Positions 44,523-55,612 are shown, counted from the first letter of the stretch. The stretch is 64,000 bases of DNA from Pseudomonas sp. SID14000 (GCF_002165135.1 NZ_NFZQ01000010.1:1-64000), one strand, 5' to 3'. Notes: a model not told the origin generated them from the sequence alone. Translations and numbers: made by a program.

Positions 44523-45818
44523 TCAACCCAGCGCCTCCCGCAATCGATACCACAACATCCCCAGCGCCAGCAGCGGTGAGCGCAGTGCCTTGCCGCCGGG
44601 GAAGGTCAGATGTGGTACGGCGCTGAAGACGTCCAGCCCCCGGCTGTGGCCAAGCGCTATGCTTTCGGCCAGCAGTTTCGCCGTCCAGTGCGTCACGTTC
44701 AGCCCGTGCCCGGAATAGCCCTGGGCGTAATACACATTCGGGTGCTGGCTGAGGCGCCCGACCTGGGGGAAGCGGTTGGCGGTGATGCCGATCATGCCGC
44801 CCCATTGGTAGTCGATACGCACGTTGGCAAGTTGCGGGAACACCTTCAGCACCTTGGGCCGCATGTAGGCGGCGATGTCCTTGGGGTCGCGACCGGAATA
44901 ATGGCAGGCGCCACCGAACAGCAGGCGCCGGTCTGCCGTAAGGCGGTAATAGTCCAGGCCGACCTTCTGGTCGCACAACGCCATGTTTTGCGGGATCAGG
45001 CTGCTGGCCAGTGCTTCGGGCAATGGCTCGGTAGCCACCACGTAGCTGCCGGCCGGCAGCACCTTGCCGCTCAGGCGTGGCTCCAGTTCATCGAGGTGGG
45101 CGTTGCAGCCCAGCACCAGGCTGCTTGCCCGCACCTTGCCGCGGGCGGTGAGCAGGGTCACGCTCGGGCCGTGTTCGATGCGCAGCACCGGGCTTTGCTC
45201 GAAGATGCGTACGCCCAGGCCGTGGGCGGCGCGAGCTTCGCCCTGAACCAGGTCGAGCGGGTGCAGGTGGCCCGAGCCCATGTCCACCAGGCCGCCGGCG
45301 TACTGGTCGCTGGCGACGATTTCATGCAACTGGTCGGCACTGACCAGGCGGGTTTCAGGGCGATAACCGAGTGCGGCCAGGTCGTCCTGTTCGTCCTTGA
45401 AAGCAGCGAACTGCGCAGGTGTGTTGGCCAGTTCGCAGAAGCCCCAGCGCAGGTCGCAGGCAATGCCGTACCGAGCGATGCGGCTGGCCACCAGCGCCAC
45501 CGAATCGATACCGGCCTGCTTCAGGTAATGCACGCCGTCCTGGCCGACATGCCGGGAAAAACCGCTGACGTCATGGCCGATGCCGCGAATCAGCTGGCCG
45601 CCGTTACGACCGCTGGCGCCCCAGCCGATCCGCCGGCCTTCCAGCAGTACCACCGAGAGCCCGCGCTCGGCCAGTTCCAGGGCGGTATTGACCCCGGTCA
45701 GACCGCCGCCGACCACACACACGTCGGCGGTCAGTTCGCCATCCAGGCTGGGGTAGGGCGCCGCATTGCGTGCTGTGGCGGCATAGTACGAAGCGGTGTG
45801 TTGGGTAGTGGAAGACAT
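44523..45818 (-). CDS. puuB: FAD-dependent oxidoreductase, gamma-glutamylputrescine oxidase-like
   Basis: A 431-residue flavoprotein of the DAO family. The FAD site is VCVVGGGLTGVNTALELAE, then RRIGWGASGRNGGQLIRGI, which carries the conserved glycine-rich loop of PuuB/OrdL enzymes. The C-terminus has QWGGMIGITANRFPQVGR and AQGYSGHGLNVTHW. It oxidises gamma-glutamylputrescine to gamma-glutamyl-aminobutyraldehyde in the glutamylated putrescine route. It lies 13 bases downstream of the polyamine-binding protein gene, and the synthetase gene is just upstream of that, supporting the role. Confidence 0.83.
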   Translation of the reverse strand: MSSTTQHTASYYAATARNAAPYPSLDGELTADVCVVGGGLTGVNTALELAERGLSVVLLEGRRIGWGASGRNGGQLIRGIGHDVSGFSRHVGQDGVHYLKQAGIDSVALVASRIARYGIACDLRWGFCELANTPAQFAAFKDEQDDLAALGYRPETRLVSADQLHEIVASDQYAGGLVDMGSGHLHPLDLVQGEARAAHGLGVRIFEQSPVLRIEHGPSVTLLTARGKVRASSLVLGCNAHLDELEPRLSGKVLPAGSYVVATEPLPEALASSLIPQNMALCDQKVGLDYYRLTADRRLLFGGACHYSGRDPKDIAAYMRPKVLKVFPQLANVRIDYQWGGMIGITANRFPQVGRLSQHPNVYYAQGYSGHGLNVTHWTAKLLAESIALGHSRGLDVFSAVPHLTFPGGKALRSPLLALGMLWYRLREALG

Positions 45819-45831
45819 GGGCGTTCTCGAC

Positions 45832-47086
<1,255 letters not shown>

Positions 47087-47110
47087 TTCTGTGTATGCCT
47101 TGGAAGGTGA

Positions 47111-48469
47111 TTACACGCTCAGCATCAGGAATTCACGCTCCCACGAGCTGATCACGCGCTTGTAGTTCTCATGCTCGGCGCGCTTGACCGCCACGTAACC
47201 TTGGACGAACTGCTTGCCCAGGTACTGCTGCACCGTCTCGCAGTCTTCCATGTGCTGCAGGGCGTCCTCGATGGTGATGGGCAGGCGCAGGTTGCGCCGC
47301 TCGTAGGCTCGGCCCTGCACCGGTGCGCTGGGTTCGATGCGCTCGACCATGCCAAGGTAGCCGCACAGCAAGCTGGCGGCGATGGCCAGGTACGGGTTGG
47401 CATCGGCGCCGGGCAGGCGGTTTTCCACGCGCATCGCCTCGGGGCTTGAGGTGGGCACGCGCAGGCCGGCGGTGCGGTTTTCTTCACCCCACTCGACATT
47501 CACCGGTGCCGAGGTGTCCGGCAGGAAGCGGCGGAACGAGTTGACGTTGGGCGCGAACATCGGCAGCAGCTTGGGGATGTACTTCTGCAAACCGCCGATG
47601 TGGTAGAGGAACAGCTGGCTCATGCTGCCGTCTTCATTGGCGAAGATCGGCTTGCCGGTGGCGATGTCGACCACGCTCTGATGCAGGTGCATGGCACTGC
47701 CTGGCTCGTCGGTGATCGGTTTGGCCATGAAGGTGGCGGCCACGTTGTGCTTGAGCGCCGCTTCACGCATGGTGCGCTTGAACACGGTTATCTGGTCGGC
47801 CAGGTCCAGGGCGTCGCCATGGCGGAAGTTGATCTCCATCTGTGCCGGGCCGTCTTCATGGATCAGCGTGTCCAGGTCCAGGCCCTGGATCTCGCACCAG
47901 TCGTAGACATCTTCGAACAGCGGGTCGAATTCGTTGGCGGCATCGATCGAGAACGACTGGCGACCGCTTTCGGCGCGTCCGGAACGCCCCAGCGGCACCT
48001 GCAGTGGCAAGTCCGGGTCCTCGCAGCGCTGGGTCAGGTAGAACTCCATCTCCGGCGCCACGATCGGCTGCCAGCCTTTGTCGGCATACAGCTTGAGCAC
48101 CTTCTTCAACACGTTGCGCGGCGACAGCTCGATGGGGTTGCCTTGCTTGTCGAAGGTGTCGTGGATCACGATCGCGGTGGGCTCGATTGCCCACGGAATC
48201 TGGTACACCGCGGCCGGGTCGGGGCGGCAGACCATGTCGATGTCGGCGGCATCGAGCAGGTTGTAGTAGATGTCATCGTCAACGTAGTCGCCGGTGACCG
48301 TCTGCAGCAGCACGCTCTCGGGCAGGCGCATGCCTCGCTCGTGAAGAAACTTGGCGGTGGGTGCGATCTTGCCGCGGGCGATGCCGGTCAGGTCGCTGAT
48401 CACGCATTCGACTTCGGTGATCCGGTGTTCTTTCAGCCAGGTGGACAGCTGATCGAAGGGGGCGTTCAT
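47111..48469 (-). CDS. puuA: Gamma-glutamylputrescine synthetase (PuuA/SpuI)
   Basis: A 452-residue glutamine synthetase-family ligase that joins glutamate to putrescine using ATP. The N-terminal beta-grasp part has ITEVECVISDLTGIARGKI. The catalytic barrel has VAPEMEFYLTQRCEDP, NEFDPLFEDVYDWCEIQG, HEDGPAQMEINFRHGDAL, GSAMHLHQSV and NRLPGADANPYLAIAASL. These are the PuuA/SpuI-type versions of the metal- and ATP-binding loops, not GlnA. It is the first gene of a reverse unit with the binding protein and oxidase, and divergent from an AraC regulator. Confidence 0.9.
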   Translation of the reverse strand: MNAPFDQLSTWLKEHRITEVECVISDLTGIARGKIAPTAKFLHERGMRLPESVLLQTVTGDYVDDDIYYNLLDAADIDMVCRPDPAAVYQIPWAIEPTAIVIHDTFDKQGNPIELSPRNVLKKVLKLYADKGWQPIVAPEMEFYLTQRCEDPDLPLQVPLGRSGRAESGRQSFSIDAANEFDPLFEDVYDWCEIQGLDLDTLIHEDGPAQMEINFRHGDALDLADQITVFKRTMREAALKHNVAATFMAKPITDEPGSAMHLHQSVVDIATGKPIFANEDGSMSQLFLYHIGGLQKYIPKLLPMFAPNVNSFRRFLPDTSAPVNVEWGEENRTAGLRVPTSSPEAMRVENRLPGADANPYLAIAASLLCGYLGMVERIEPSAPVQGRAYERRNLRLPITIEDALQHMEDCETVQQYLGKQFVQGYVAVKRAEHENYKRVISSWEREFLMLSV

Positions 48470-48652
48470 ACAGACCTCTTGGTTGGGTTTTAGTGGGGGA
48501 GCGAGCGTGCCGGCGTAAACCGTTGCACGGTTTCGAAGGCGTCGCGCTTCCCAGGTGACGCGCTGGAGACTATCTTGGTCGCAGCCTGCAAGGCTGATCT
48601 ATCCACTTTCTTCGGAAATGAATGCACCAAAAGAGTGCAACTAGGACCGCGC

Positions 48653-49552
48653 GTGACAACCGCCAATGCCCTGCAAGTCCAGGCTTTCCACACTACCGAC
48701 GTTAGCGAACTGGTACGTGCCACCCCTGGCTGGCAGCAGCAGTACCGGCAAATGTCGCCCGGGCATTTCAGCGGCGAACTGCGTTGCCTGGGGCTGGATG
48801 GGGTGGAGGTATACGAGGAGCGGCTGAACACCCGGGTGGAGCAGTTTTTCCGCGCGCCGAGCGGTTCGCTGGCGTTCTGCTTCGACCGCAGCGAGAACAG
48901 CCTGTACCTGCTGAACGAACAGAGCCGCAACATCTGGATCACACCAGAGAACTATCAGGAAGTGGCGGTGGTGTTCGACCAGGCCTTCCTCGCCCGCCAT
49001 GGGCTTGACCTGCAGCGCCTGGAGGGGTTGTTCATGGTGCCGCTGGGCAGCGGGCAGAACGCGCTGTTCGGCAGCTGGCTGAGCGCAACGTTGACCCGGC
49101 TTGGCGAAGCCGATTGCCCGCTGCAGGGGCAGGCCCTGGCGGAGCAACTGCTGGAGGACTGCCTGTTCATCCTCGACAACGCCTGCCAGCGCCTGCAGGG
49201 CGTGGCGTTGGAGCGGCGTGACGAGGAACGGGCGATCATGCGCCGGGTGAGTGAGTGGGCGGCTGACTGCCCGGAAGAGACACTGAACCTGGTGGAACTG
49301 GCGGATGTTGCCGGCGTTTCCCTGCGTCAGTTGCAACAGGCGTTCAAGGCGTTTACCGGTATGCCACCGGCGCACTGGTTGCGCCTGCGCCGGCTGAACG
49401 GTGCGCGGCGCGATCTGTTGCGTGGCGGTGGCGTGACCGTCGCCGAAGTGGCGATGCGTTGGTCGTTCTGGCATTTGGGAAGGTTTTCAGAGAGTTACCG
49501 GCAATTGTTCAAGGAGTTTCCCAGCGAGACCTTGAAGCGGGGCAGGGGCTGA
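48653..49552 (+). CDS. AraC-family transcriptional regulator
   Basis: A 299-residue regulator. The N-terminal sensor domain begins with VQAFHTTDVSELVRATPGW and resembles the group that includes EutR-like regulators. The C-terminal AraC DNA-binding domain has LVELADVAGVSLRQLQQAF and VTVAEVAMRWSFWHLGRFS, with FSESYRQLFKEFPS at the end. I chose the GTG at 48653, with AGGA 6 bases upstream, rather than the in-frame ATG at 48575. It is divergent from puuA, so it probably senses a polyamine or intermediate of that route. Confidence 0.85.
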   Translation: MTTANALQVQAFHTTDVSELVRATPGWQQQYRQMSPGHFSGELRCLGLDGVEVYEERLNTRVEQFFRAPSGSLAFCFDRSENSLYLLNEQSRNIWITPENYQEVAVVFDQAFLARHGLDLQRLEGLFMVPLGSGQNALFGSWLSATLTRLGEADCPLQGQALAEQLLEDCLFILDNACQRLQGVALERRDEERAIMRRVSEWAADCPEETLNLVELADVAGVSLRQLQQAFKAFTGMPPAHWLRLRRLNGARRDLLRGGGVTVAEVAMRWSFWHLGRFSESYRQLFKEFPSETLKRGRG

Positions 49553-49570
49553 ATTTGGTGGTGTAGCTAC

Positions 49571-49665
49571 TGGCCTCTTCGCGGGTGAACCCGCTCCCCA
49601 CAGGATCACCTCGGGGCCAGGCATTGTGAGGTCCCTGTGGGAGCGGGTTCACCCGCGAAGAGGCA
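49571..49665. repeat. REP palindrome pair
   Basis: Arms tggcctcttcgcgggtgaac and gagcgggttcacccgcgaag form a REP pair between the AraC regulator and the helicase gene. Confidence 0.85.
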
Positions 49666-49740
49666 GGCCCAGACATACACAGCCCAGCATTCCACCGCGA
49701 AAATTGCTATCGTGCCGCCCTGATTCCACCCGAGGTGCCG

Positions 49741-51651
49741 ATGTTCTACCTGCCATTGCCCAGCGACCAGGCCGACCGCCTCGCCAGCGAGCCCACCCCC
49801 GACTTCTTCACCACCGCCAGCGTCCTCGACGCTGCCGCAGTGCTGTTCGTGCAAAACCTGCCGCGCCAGCCCGCCACCGCCTCGGCGGATGCGCAGGAGC
49901 GCCGCTTTGCCGAAATCGTGCGTATTGCCAACGAGGTCGAAAGCGCCGCCCCCGGGCGCTTCCAGAGCCAGGTGGCGCAGCACTTCGATCGCGAAGCTTT
50001 CGCCATGGGCCTGGGCATGCTGGGCGAAAACGGTATCGCACTGCTGTCGACCGAGGTGCAGTACCAGGCTGACGAGTTGTTGGACGCCGAGGGCCAGTGG
50101 AACTTCCAGTTCGCTGACAGCTACCGCCAGCGGGCAACCCCGCTGCACCCGGTGTACCTGCCGTCCCTGGCAAGCGACCTGATGCTTAGCGACCAACAGA
50201 ACCGCCTGTTGCGCGAATTCCTCAGCGGTATCGACGAGTCGGTGGCGGTACAGGGCTTTGCCGGCACCGGCAAGACTTTCCTGATTCATCAGTTCGCCCG
50301 CCTGCTCGAGCCGCAGCGCACGCTGTTGCTGGCCTTGACCGAAGGCCAGTTGCGCGCCCTGCAGGCACGGGTCAAGGACGCCGCCGCCTATACCGCGCTG
50401 ACCTTCGGCCAGTTGGCCGACGAACTGCTTAACCGCGACCTCACCAGCAACGGCTGGCGCCTGCGCGATCCGTACCGTACCAAGCTGTCGTGGCGCCCGC
50501 AGGATGCGCAGGTGGTGCGTTGGCTCGCCATTCCTGATATCGGCCCGCTCGCCGCGCGCGATGTGGTCGCCTTGTGCATCCGCGCAGTGCGTACGTTCTG
50601 CCACAGCGCCGATACCCAGCTGCAATTGCACCACCTGCCCTGGGCCGGGCCGGGGACCACGCCGCTGGACCAGGAAGTGTTGCTGGAAAAGGCACGGCTG
50701 TACTGGCAGGAGTTGATTCGCCCGTCGGCACGGGAAATCCAGTTGCCGGTGCGCGACTACCACCGGGTCAAACTGCTGTCGCTGACCGATTATGTGATCG
50801 ATAGCCGCTACACCCATGTCATTGTCGACGAGGCCCACGAGTTGTCGGCACCGATGCTTGCCGTGCTCGACCGCAGCCCGCAGTCGATCATTGCCCTGGG
50901 TGACGAGCTGCAGAACCTCAACGGGCTCAGCGCGCACCATGGCAGCTTTATCCGCCAGCGTTACATCGACCACTCACTGCGGGCCGGGCCAGCGATGGAC
51001 AACGTGCTCAACCCGCTGATCCAGGCACACCCGGCGGTGATCCAGGCAGCCTTCAGTGGCAGTGCCGAGCATTACACCCGGGTCAGCTTCTTCGATACGG
51101 TTAGCGTGCCGGAACAGCCCACGGCGCTGATCGTCGACGATGAATGGGGCCTGTTTGGCTGGTTCCAGCGCCTGACCCACCAGGGCGTGCCGTTCGTGCT
51201 GCTGAAAAGTGCACGCAAGGACTTCGAACTGTTCGTCGAGGACTGCATCGAGCTGTACCGCCATGGCACCCGGCCACGACATCCGATGCTGTTCCGCTAT
51301 GCCAGCTGGCAGGCGCTGGAGCAGGACAAGGGTGACGACAAGGCGTTCGTTGCCGTGGCCAACATGCTGCGCAAGGGCTACACGCCGGAGCACTTTGCCA
51401 GGGCCAAGAGCCGTTACCGCTGGGACAAGGCGCCCAAGCTGTTCCTGGGGCGGGTGCGGGATGTGAAGAACATGGAGTTCGCCCGGGTGATGGTGTCGCC
51501 GGAACTGATGGTGGTGCCGCAGGTGGCGGGGAACCGCAATGAGCGGGCGCGGATGCTGGCGGGCTTGTATACCGCCTGTTCGCGGGCGCGGCATGAATTG
51601 ATCGTGCCGGGGGGGATGCTGGACTGGGTCAAGGACCAGGTTCGGGATTGA
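49741..51651 (+). CDS. Superfamily 1 DNA/RNA helicase-like protein
   Basis: A 636-residue protein. Residues 1-165 form a domain I do not recognise. The ATPase begins QNRLLREFLSGIDESVAVQ with Walker A GFAGTGKTF (Lys178). Motif II is IVDEAHELSA (Asp363, Glu364), motif III ALGDELQNLNG, and the C-terminal UvrD-like part ends with LYTACSRARHELIVPG, a motif VI pattern. It should couple ATP hydrolysis to strand movement on nucleic acid. Start ATG 49741 follows GAGGT; a GTG 6 bases earlier is possible. It stands alone, so no pathway is indicated. Confidence 0.8.
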   Translation: MFYLPLPSDQADRLASEPTPDFFTTASVLDAAAVLFVQNLPRQPATASADAQERRFAEIVRIANEVESAAPGRFQSQVAQHFDREAFAMGLGMLGENGIALLSTEVQYQADELLDAEGQWNFQFADSYRQRATPLHPVYLPSLASDLMLSDQQNRLLREFLSGIDESVAVQGFAGTGKTFLIHQFARLLEPQRTLLLALTEGQLRALQARVKDAAAYTALTFGQLADELLNRDLTSNGWRLRDPYRTKLSWRPQDAQVVRWLAIPDIGPLAARDVVALCIRAVRTFCHSADTQLQLHHLPWAGPGTTPLDQEVLLEKARLYWQELIRPSAREIQLPVRDYHRVKLLSLTDYVIDSRYTHVIVDEAHELSAPMLAVLDRSPQSIIALGDELQNLNGLSAHHGSFIRQRYIDHSLRAGPAMDNVLNPLIQAHPAVIQAAFSGSAEHYTRVSFFDTVSVPEQPTALIVDDEWGLFGWFQRLTHQGVPFVLLKSARKDFELFVEDCIELYRHGTRPRHPMLFRYASWQALEQDKGDDKAFVAVANMLRKGYTPEHFARAKSRYRWDKAPKLFLGRVRDVKNMEFARVMVSPELMVVPQVAGNRNERARMLAGLYTACSRARHELIVPGGMLDWVKDQVRD

Positions 51652-51656
51652 AGTAT

Positions 51657-51679
51657 TTGGGGCTGCGTTGCAGCCCCAA
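51657..51679. terminator. Bidirectional terminator hairpin
   Basis: TTGGGGCTGC and GCAGCCCCAA form a perfect 10-base stem with a GTT loop between the convergent helicase and aldehyde dehydrogenase genes. It starts 5 bases after the helicase stop and ends 7 bases before the dehydrogenase stop. Confidence 0.65.
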
Positions 51680-51686
51680 TTGCCAA

Positions 51687-53072
51687 TCAGTTACGGTCCA
51701 GCCACACCGTCTGGGCATTGGTGAACTCACGCACACCAAAGTGCGACAGCTCACGCCCGAAGCCGCTCTTCTTCACCCCACCAAAGGCCACGCGGGGGTC
51801 GGAAGCGCAATAGCCGTTGATGAACACGCCGCCGGTATCCAGCGCCGCGGTCATGCGCTCGGCCAGTGCGTAGTCGGCGGTGTAGATGGTCGAGGCCAGG
51901 CCGAATTCGCTGTCGTTTGCCAGCTGCACTGCATGCTCCGCATCCCGTGCGCTGATGATCGCCGCCACCGGCCCGAACAGCTCCTGCTTGAACGCGGTCA
52001 TCTGCGAGGTGACATTGGCGAGCACGGTCGGCGCGTAGAAGTTGGCCATGCCATCGACCTTGTGGCCGCCCAGCAGCAGGGTGGCCCCTTCGGCGATGGT
52101 CGCCTGGACCTGGCCATCCAGCTCATCGCGCAGGTCGTAACGGGCCATGGGGCCGATGTAGGTGCTATCTTCCAGCGGGTTGCCGACCTTCAGCTCGCGA
52201 GTGGCCTCAACGAACTTGCGGGTGAATTCGTCAACGATGCTCTCCTCGACGATCAGGCGTTTTGCCGCAGCGCAAACCTGGCCGGTGTTCTGGTAGCGGC
52301 CGATCACTGCAGCGTTTACTGCGGCGTCCAGGTCGGCATCGGCCAGCACGATGAACGGGTCGGAACCGCCCAGCTCCAGCACGCACTTCTTCAGCGCGGC
52401 GCCGGCTTGTGCACCAATCGCCATGCCGGCACGCACGCTTCCGGTCAGGGTCACGGCAGCGATGCGTGGGTCGTTGATGGCGCGGGTGACGCCGTCCGGG
52501 GTTACGTTCAGCACTTCGAACACGCCTTCCGGCAGGCCGGCATCGTTGAACAGCTCGCCCAGCAGGTAGGCGCTGCCCATCACGTTCGGCGCGTGCTTGA
52601 GTACGTAGGTGTTACCGGCCAGGATCGCCGGCACGGCACCACGCAGTACCTGCCAGACCGGGAAGTTCCATGGCATCACGGCCAGGATCGGGCCCAGCGG
52701 GCGGTATTCGATGCGGGCTTTCTCGATCTGGGTCGGCTCGGGGGCGAGCATGGCCGGGCCGTGTTCGGCGTACCAGCGGCACAGGCCGACGCACTTGCTG
52801 ACTTCACCGCGAGCCTGGGCGATCGGCTTGCCGATTTCGTGGCTGATCATTTGCGCAAAGCTTTCGGCCTTGGTTTCCAGGGTGTTGGCCAGGGCAAGCA
52901 GGTACTCGCTGCGCTGACCCAGCGACACCTGGCGCCACTGGCGGTAGCCAACCTTGGCACGTTGCAGCGCCGCTTCCAGTGCGGTGTCGGTGTCGAACGG
53001 GTAGGCGCCGATCTGCTCGCCGCTGTACGGGTCGAGGGAGATGGCGTGGGTCAGGCTGCTGATCGCGCTCAT
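51687..53072 (-). CDS. NAD(P)-dependent succinate-semialdehyde dehydrogenase (Sad-like)
   Basis: A 461-residue aldehyde dehydrogenase. The catalytic cysteine is Cys267 in NTGQVCAAAKR and the general base Glu233 in LELGGSDPF. The cofactor loop FPVWQVLRGAVPAILAGN and the C-terminal VAFGGVKKSGFGRELSHFG are typical of the Sad/YneI group. It would oxidise succinate semialdehyde, the end product of putrescine and GABA breakdown, matching the nearby glutamylputrescine genes. It is divergent from a LysR gene. A CA motif precedes the start codon. Confidence 0.88.
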   Translation of the reverse strand: MSAISSLTHAISLDPYSGEQIGAYPFDTDTALEAALQRAKVGYRQWRQVSLGQRSEYLLALANTLETKAESFAQMISHEIGKPIAQARGEVSKCVGLCRWYAEHGPAMLAPEPTQIEKARIEYRPLGPILAVMPWNFPVWQVLRGAVPAILAGNTYVLKHAPNVMGSAYLLGELFNDAGLPEGVFEVLNVTPDGVTRAINDPRIAAVTLTGSVRAGMAIGAQAGAALKKCVLELGGSDPFIVLADADLDAAVNAAVIGRYQNTGQVCAAAKRLIVEESIVDEFTRKFVEATRELKVGNPLEDSTYIGPMARYDLRDELDGQVQATIAEGATLLLGGHKVDGMANFYAPTVLANVTSQMTAFKQELFGPVAAIISARDAEHAVQLANDSEFGLASTIYTADYALAERMTAALDTGGVFINGYCASDPRVAFGGVKKSGFGRELSHFGVREFTNAQTVWLDRN

Positions 53073-53087
53073 GGCGGGAAACTCTCG

Positions 53088-53095
53088 TTGTTGTT
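53088..53095 (-). promoter_or_regulatory. Crc/Hfq-type CA motif before the aldehyde dehydrogenase
   Basis: The coding strand reads AACAACAAC about 16-23 bases before the ATG at 53072, matching AAnAAnAA. This fits carbon-source repression of semialdehyde oxidation. Confidence 0.5.
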
Positions 53096-53179
53096 GATCC
53101 GTGACGCCAGACTAGTGGGCTAGGGCTTTAATGAAAACTGAATAATAATGAGCGAAACATTCACGTTTGGAGAAAGGCT

Positions 53180-54046
53180 GTGGACCTGGTGCAACTGGAG
53201 ATCTTCAAGGCCGTGGCAGAGCAGGGCAGTATCAGTGCTGCCGCGCAGCACATCCATCGGGTGCCGTCGAACCTGACCACACGCATCAAGCAACTGGAGG
53301 AGGACCTGGGCGTAGAGCTGTTCATTCGTGAAAAAAGCCGCTTGCGCCTGTCCCCCGCAGGCTGGAACTTCCTCGAGTACACCCGGCGCATCCTCGACCT
53401 GGTGCATGAAGCGCGGTTAACCGTGGCCGGTGAAGACCCGCAAGGCACCTTCGCCCTGGGGTCGCTGGAAAGCACGGCGGCGGTGCGCATCCCGGCCTTG
53501 CTGGCGGCCTACAACCAGCGCTACCCCAAGGTTGACCTGGACCTGTCCACCGGGCCTTCCGGGACCATGCTCGAAGGGGTGCTGTCTGGCCGCCTGGTGG
53601 CGGCATTTGTCGACGGGCCGGTGCTGCACCCGACGCTGGAGGGGATGCCGGTATTCGAGGAAGAAATGATGGTCATCGCGCCGCTTAACCACGCCCCGGT
53701 AACCCGCGCCCAGGACGTCAACGGCGAAAGCATCTACGCCTTCCGCGCCAACTGTTCGTACCGGCACCATTTCGAGAACTGGTTCGTGCAGGACCAGGCG
53801 GTGCCGGGCAAGATCCACGAAATGGAGTCGTACCACGGCATGCTGGCCTGCGTCAGCGCCGGCGCGGGGCTGGCCATGATGCCGCGCAGCATGCTCGACA
53901 ACATGCCCGGTTGCAGCACCGTCAGTGCCTGGCCGATGTCGGAGGATTTCCGCTACCTGAAAACCTGGTTGGTGTGGCGACGGGGCACGGTTTCGCGCAG
54001 TTTGAGCATGTTTGTGAAATTGCTCGAAGAAGGGCGTACAACATGA
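53180..54046 (+). CDS. LysR-family transcriptional regulator
   Basis: A 288-residue regulator. It starts [19 protein letters not shown] with the helix-turn-helix [19 protein letters not shown] and the wing [15 protein letters not shown]. The effector domain has [19 protein letters not shown] and [15 protein letters not shown], the CysB/CbbR-like region of a group often annotated as putrescine-related (PtrR-like) regulators. The GTG start has GGAG 7 bases upstream. It is divergent from the semialdehyde dehydrogenase gene, which it probably controls. Confidence 0.85.
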   Translation: MDLVQLEIFKAVAEQGSISAAAQHIHRVPSNLTTRIKQLEEDLGVELFIREKSRLRLSPAGWNFLEYTRRILDLVHEARLTVAGEDPQGTFALGSLESTAAVRIPALLAAYNQRYPKVDLDLSTGPSGTMLEGVLSGRLVAAFVDGPVLHPTLEGMPVFEEEMMVIAPLNHAPVTRAQDVNGESIYAFRANCSYRHHFENWFVQDQAVPGKIHEMESYHGMLACVSAGAGLAMMPRSMLDNMPGCSTVSAWPMSEDFRYLKTWLVWRRGTVSRSLSMFVKLLEEGRTT

Positions 54047-54171
54047 TGTTCTAGCGCAAGATTCACGCCATCGCGGCAAATTTCATCCCGACGACCATGC
54101 ATCAGCACGAACGCCGTTACGCCTGAGGGATCAGATAATAGGTAAGCCATCCTCGAAAGGAGGGTCGTACC

Positions 54172-54615
54172 ATGCGTAACCATCACTATGCCCTCGGCGC
54201 GGCGCTGCTGATCGCCCTGGCGCTGCCATGGACCCTGGCGGCGGCTGCTGACCTTAATGCTCCAATCGACATGCAGGCCGTGCAACTGCAACAGCAGGAG
54301 CAGAACGGCGTCCGCTACCTGCAAGGCGGCATCGGCCAGGATGAAGCCAACGCCTTGCGCAAGACCCCGGGATATGACCTGCACGTAGAACTCTCCACCG
54401 GCCCGGAAGGCAAATTCCAGAGTGGTGCCAACGTCGACATCCAGAATGCACAGGGCCAGTCCGTGCTCAGCCTTGTGGATGCCGGGCCGTTGCTGTACGT
54501 GCAGTTGCCTCCCGGCAAGTACAAAGTCACTGGCAACGCCCAGGGTGAGACGGTGCAACAGCTGGTGACCGTGAATGGCAAGACCCCCACGACCGTGAAC
54601 CTTAACTGGCGTTGA
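54172..54615 (+). CDS. Exported protein, carboxypeptidase-regulatory-like fold
   Basis: A 147-residue exported protein of unknown function. It has a strong ribosome binding site (GAAAGGAGG) and a signal peptide (YALGAALLIALALPWTLAA). The mature part is beta-rich: GVRYLQGGIGQDEANALRK, VDIQNAQGQSVLSLVDAGP and PLLYVQLPPGKYKVTGNAQ. The last stretch resembles carboxypeptidase regulatory-like folds, small beta-sandwich modules. It is encoded by a single-gene unit between a regulator and a dioxygenase-like gene. I do not recognise a function. Confidence 0.75.
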   Translation: MRNHHYALGAALLIALALPWTLAAAADLNAPIDMQAVQLQQQEQNGVRYLQGGIGQDEANALRKTPGYDLHVELSTGPEGKFQSGANVDIQNAQGQSVLSLVDAGPLLYVQLPPGKYKVTGNAQGETVQQLVTVNGKTPTTVNLNWR

Positions 54616-54669
54616 GGGTAAAACGGGCAGGAGTACGAATGTGCTCCTGCTTCAAAGGAGCGCATCGCC

Positions 54670-55416
54670 ATGAGCCTGGACCTTCAGTTGGAGATGTTGG
54701 ACGAGCGGGGCTATGTGTTGCTCCCCGGTGTGCTCGAACCCTTGCGTATCGCCTTGTTGCGCTGCGCCATCGATGATCTGCAGCCCATTCACTGGGATTA
54801 CCAGGGGCTGCTGGAACACTACAAATGTGTGTTCAACCGCAACCCGTTGTGGTTGCCCTTTCTTGACCTGCCCCCGTTGATTGCCCTGGCCGAAGCGGCA
54901 TTGGGCGCCGACTGCCATGTGATCGGGCAAACCGCCTGGCGCAGCCACCCAGGTTACCCCGGCATGGCTCTGCACCTGGACCATCTGCCCATGCAGCTGC
55001 CCGACTGGCTCAGCGAGCGCGGCGACTTCACCCAGCCCCCGCAGATCCTGACCGCACAGCTGTACCTCAGCGATATCGACCATCACATCGGGCCGACCTG
55101 GATCGTGCCTGGCAGCCACCGTGCGGCACGGCCACCGCAGGCTGGCGAGCAACACTGGCAGGGCCGCGAGGCCCAGCCGGTGCTGTGCAAGGCAGGAGAT
55201 GCGCTTGTGTTTCGCAGCGATGTCTGGCACAGCGGCGGGGCCAATTGCACCCAGTCACGCGAGCGCGACATGCTGCAAGTGCACTATGGTCGGCGCATGG
55301 TCGCGCAGAAGTTTTCGCCATACTTGAACTGGCGTTTCAACCCGCAGGTGCTGGAGGAGGCCACTCCGAGGCAAAGGCGTCTGCTGGGCGAACACGAAGA
55401 AGCGGAATACGACTGA
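54670..55416 (+). CDS. Phytanoyl-CoA dioxygenase-family protein
   Basis: A 248-residue member of the PhyH family of non-haem iron and 2-oxoglutarate oxygenases. The iron ligands are visible as the HxD pair His102 and Asp104 in ALHLDHLP and distal His187 in DVWHSGGANCT. The 2-oxoglutarate Arg is probably in QSRERDML. Other family features are YLSDIDHHIGPTWIVPGSH. It hydroxylates an unknown organic substrate. AAAGGAG precedes the ATG. It lies just downstream of the small exported protein gene. Confidence 0.82.
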   Translation: MSLDLQLEMLDERGYVLLPGVLEPLRIALLRCAIDDLQPIHWDYQGLLEHYKCVFNRNPLWLPFLDLPPLIALAEAALGADCHVIGQTAWRSHPGYPGMALHLDHLPMQLPDWLSERGDFTQPPQILTAQLYLSDIDHHIGPTWIVPGSHRAARPPQAGEQHWQGREAQPVLCKAGDALVFRSDVWHSGGANCTQSRERDMLQVHYGRRMVAQKFSPYLNWRFNPQVLEEATPRQRRLLGEHEEAEYD

Positions 55417-55612
55417 GTCCTGCTGTTCGGCAGGGCAGATGCTGGCAGACGGAATTAGCCAATAGTGGCAATTCACTTTCAACTTTCTGTTTATCTGGAC
55501 AATAATCAGAAAAGTATTACTTCGTGTGACCGGTCGGGATGCAACCGGTCCCGCATAAGATCGAGGGGCCCAAGCCTCCGCTTGTTGTGTAGACCATCAG
55601 GAGAAGTCATTG

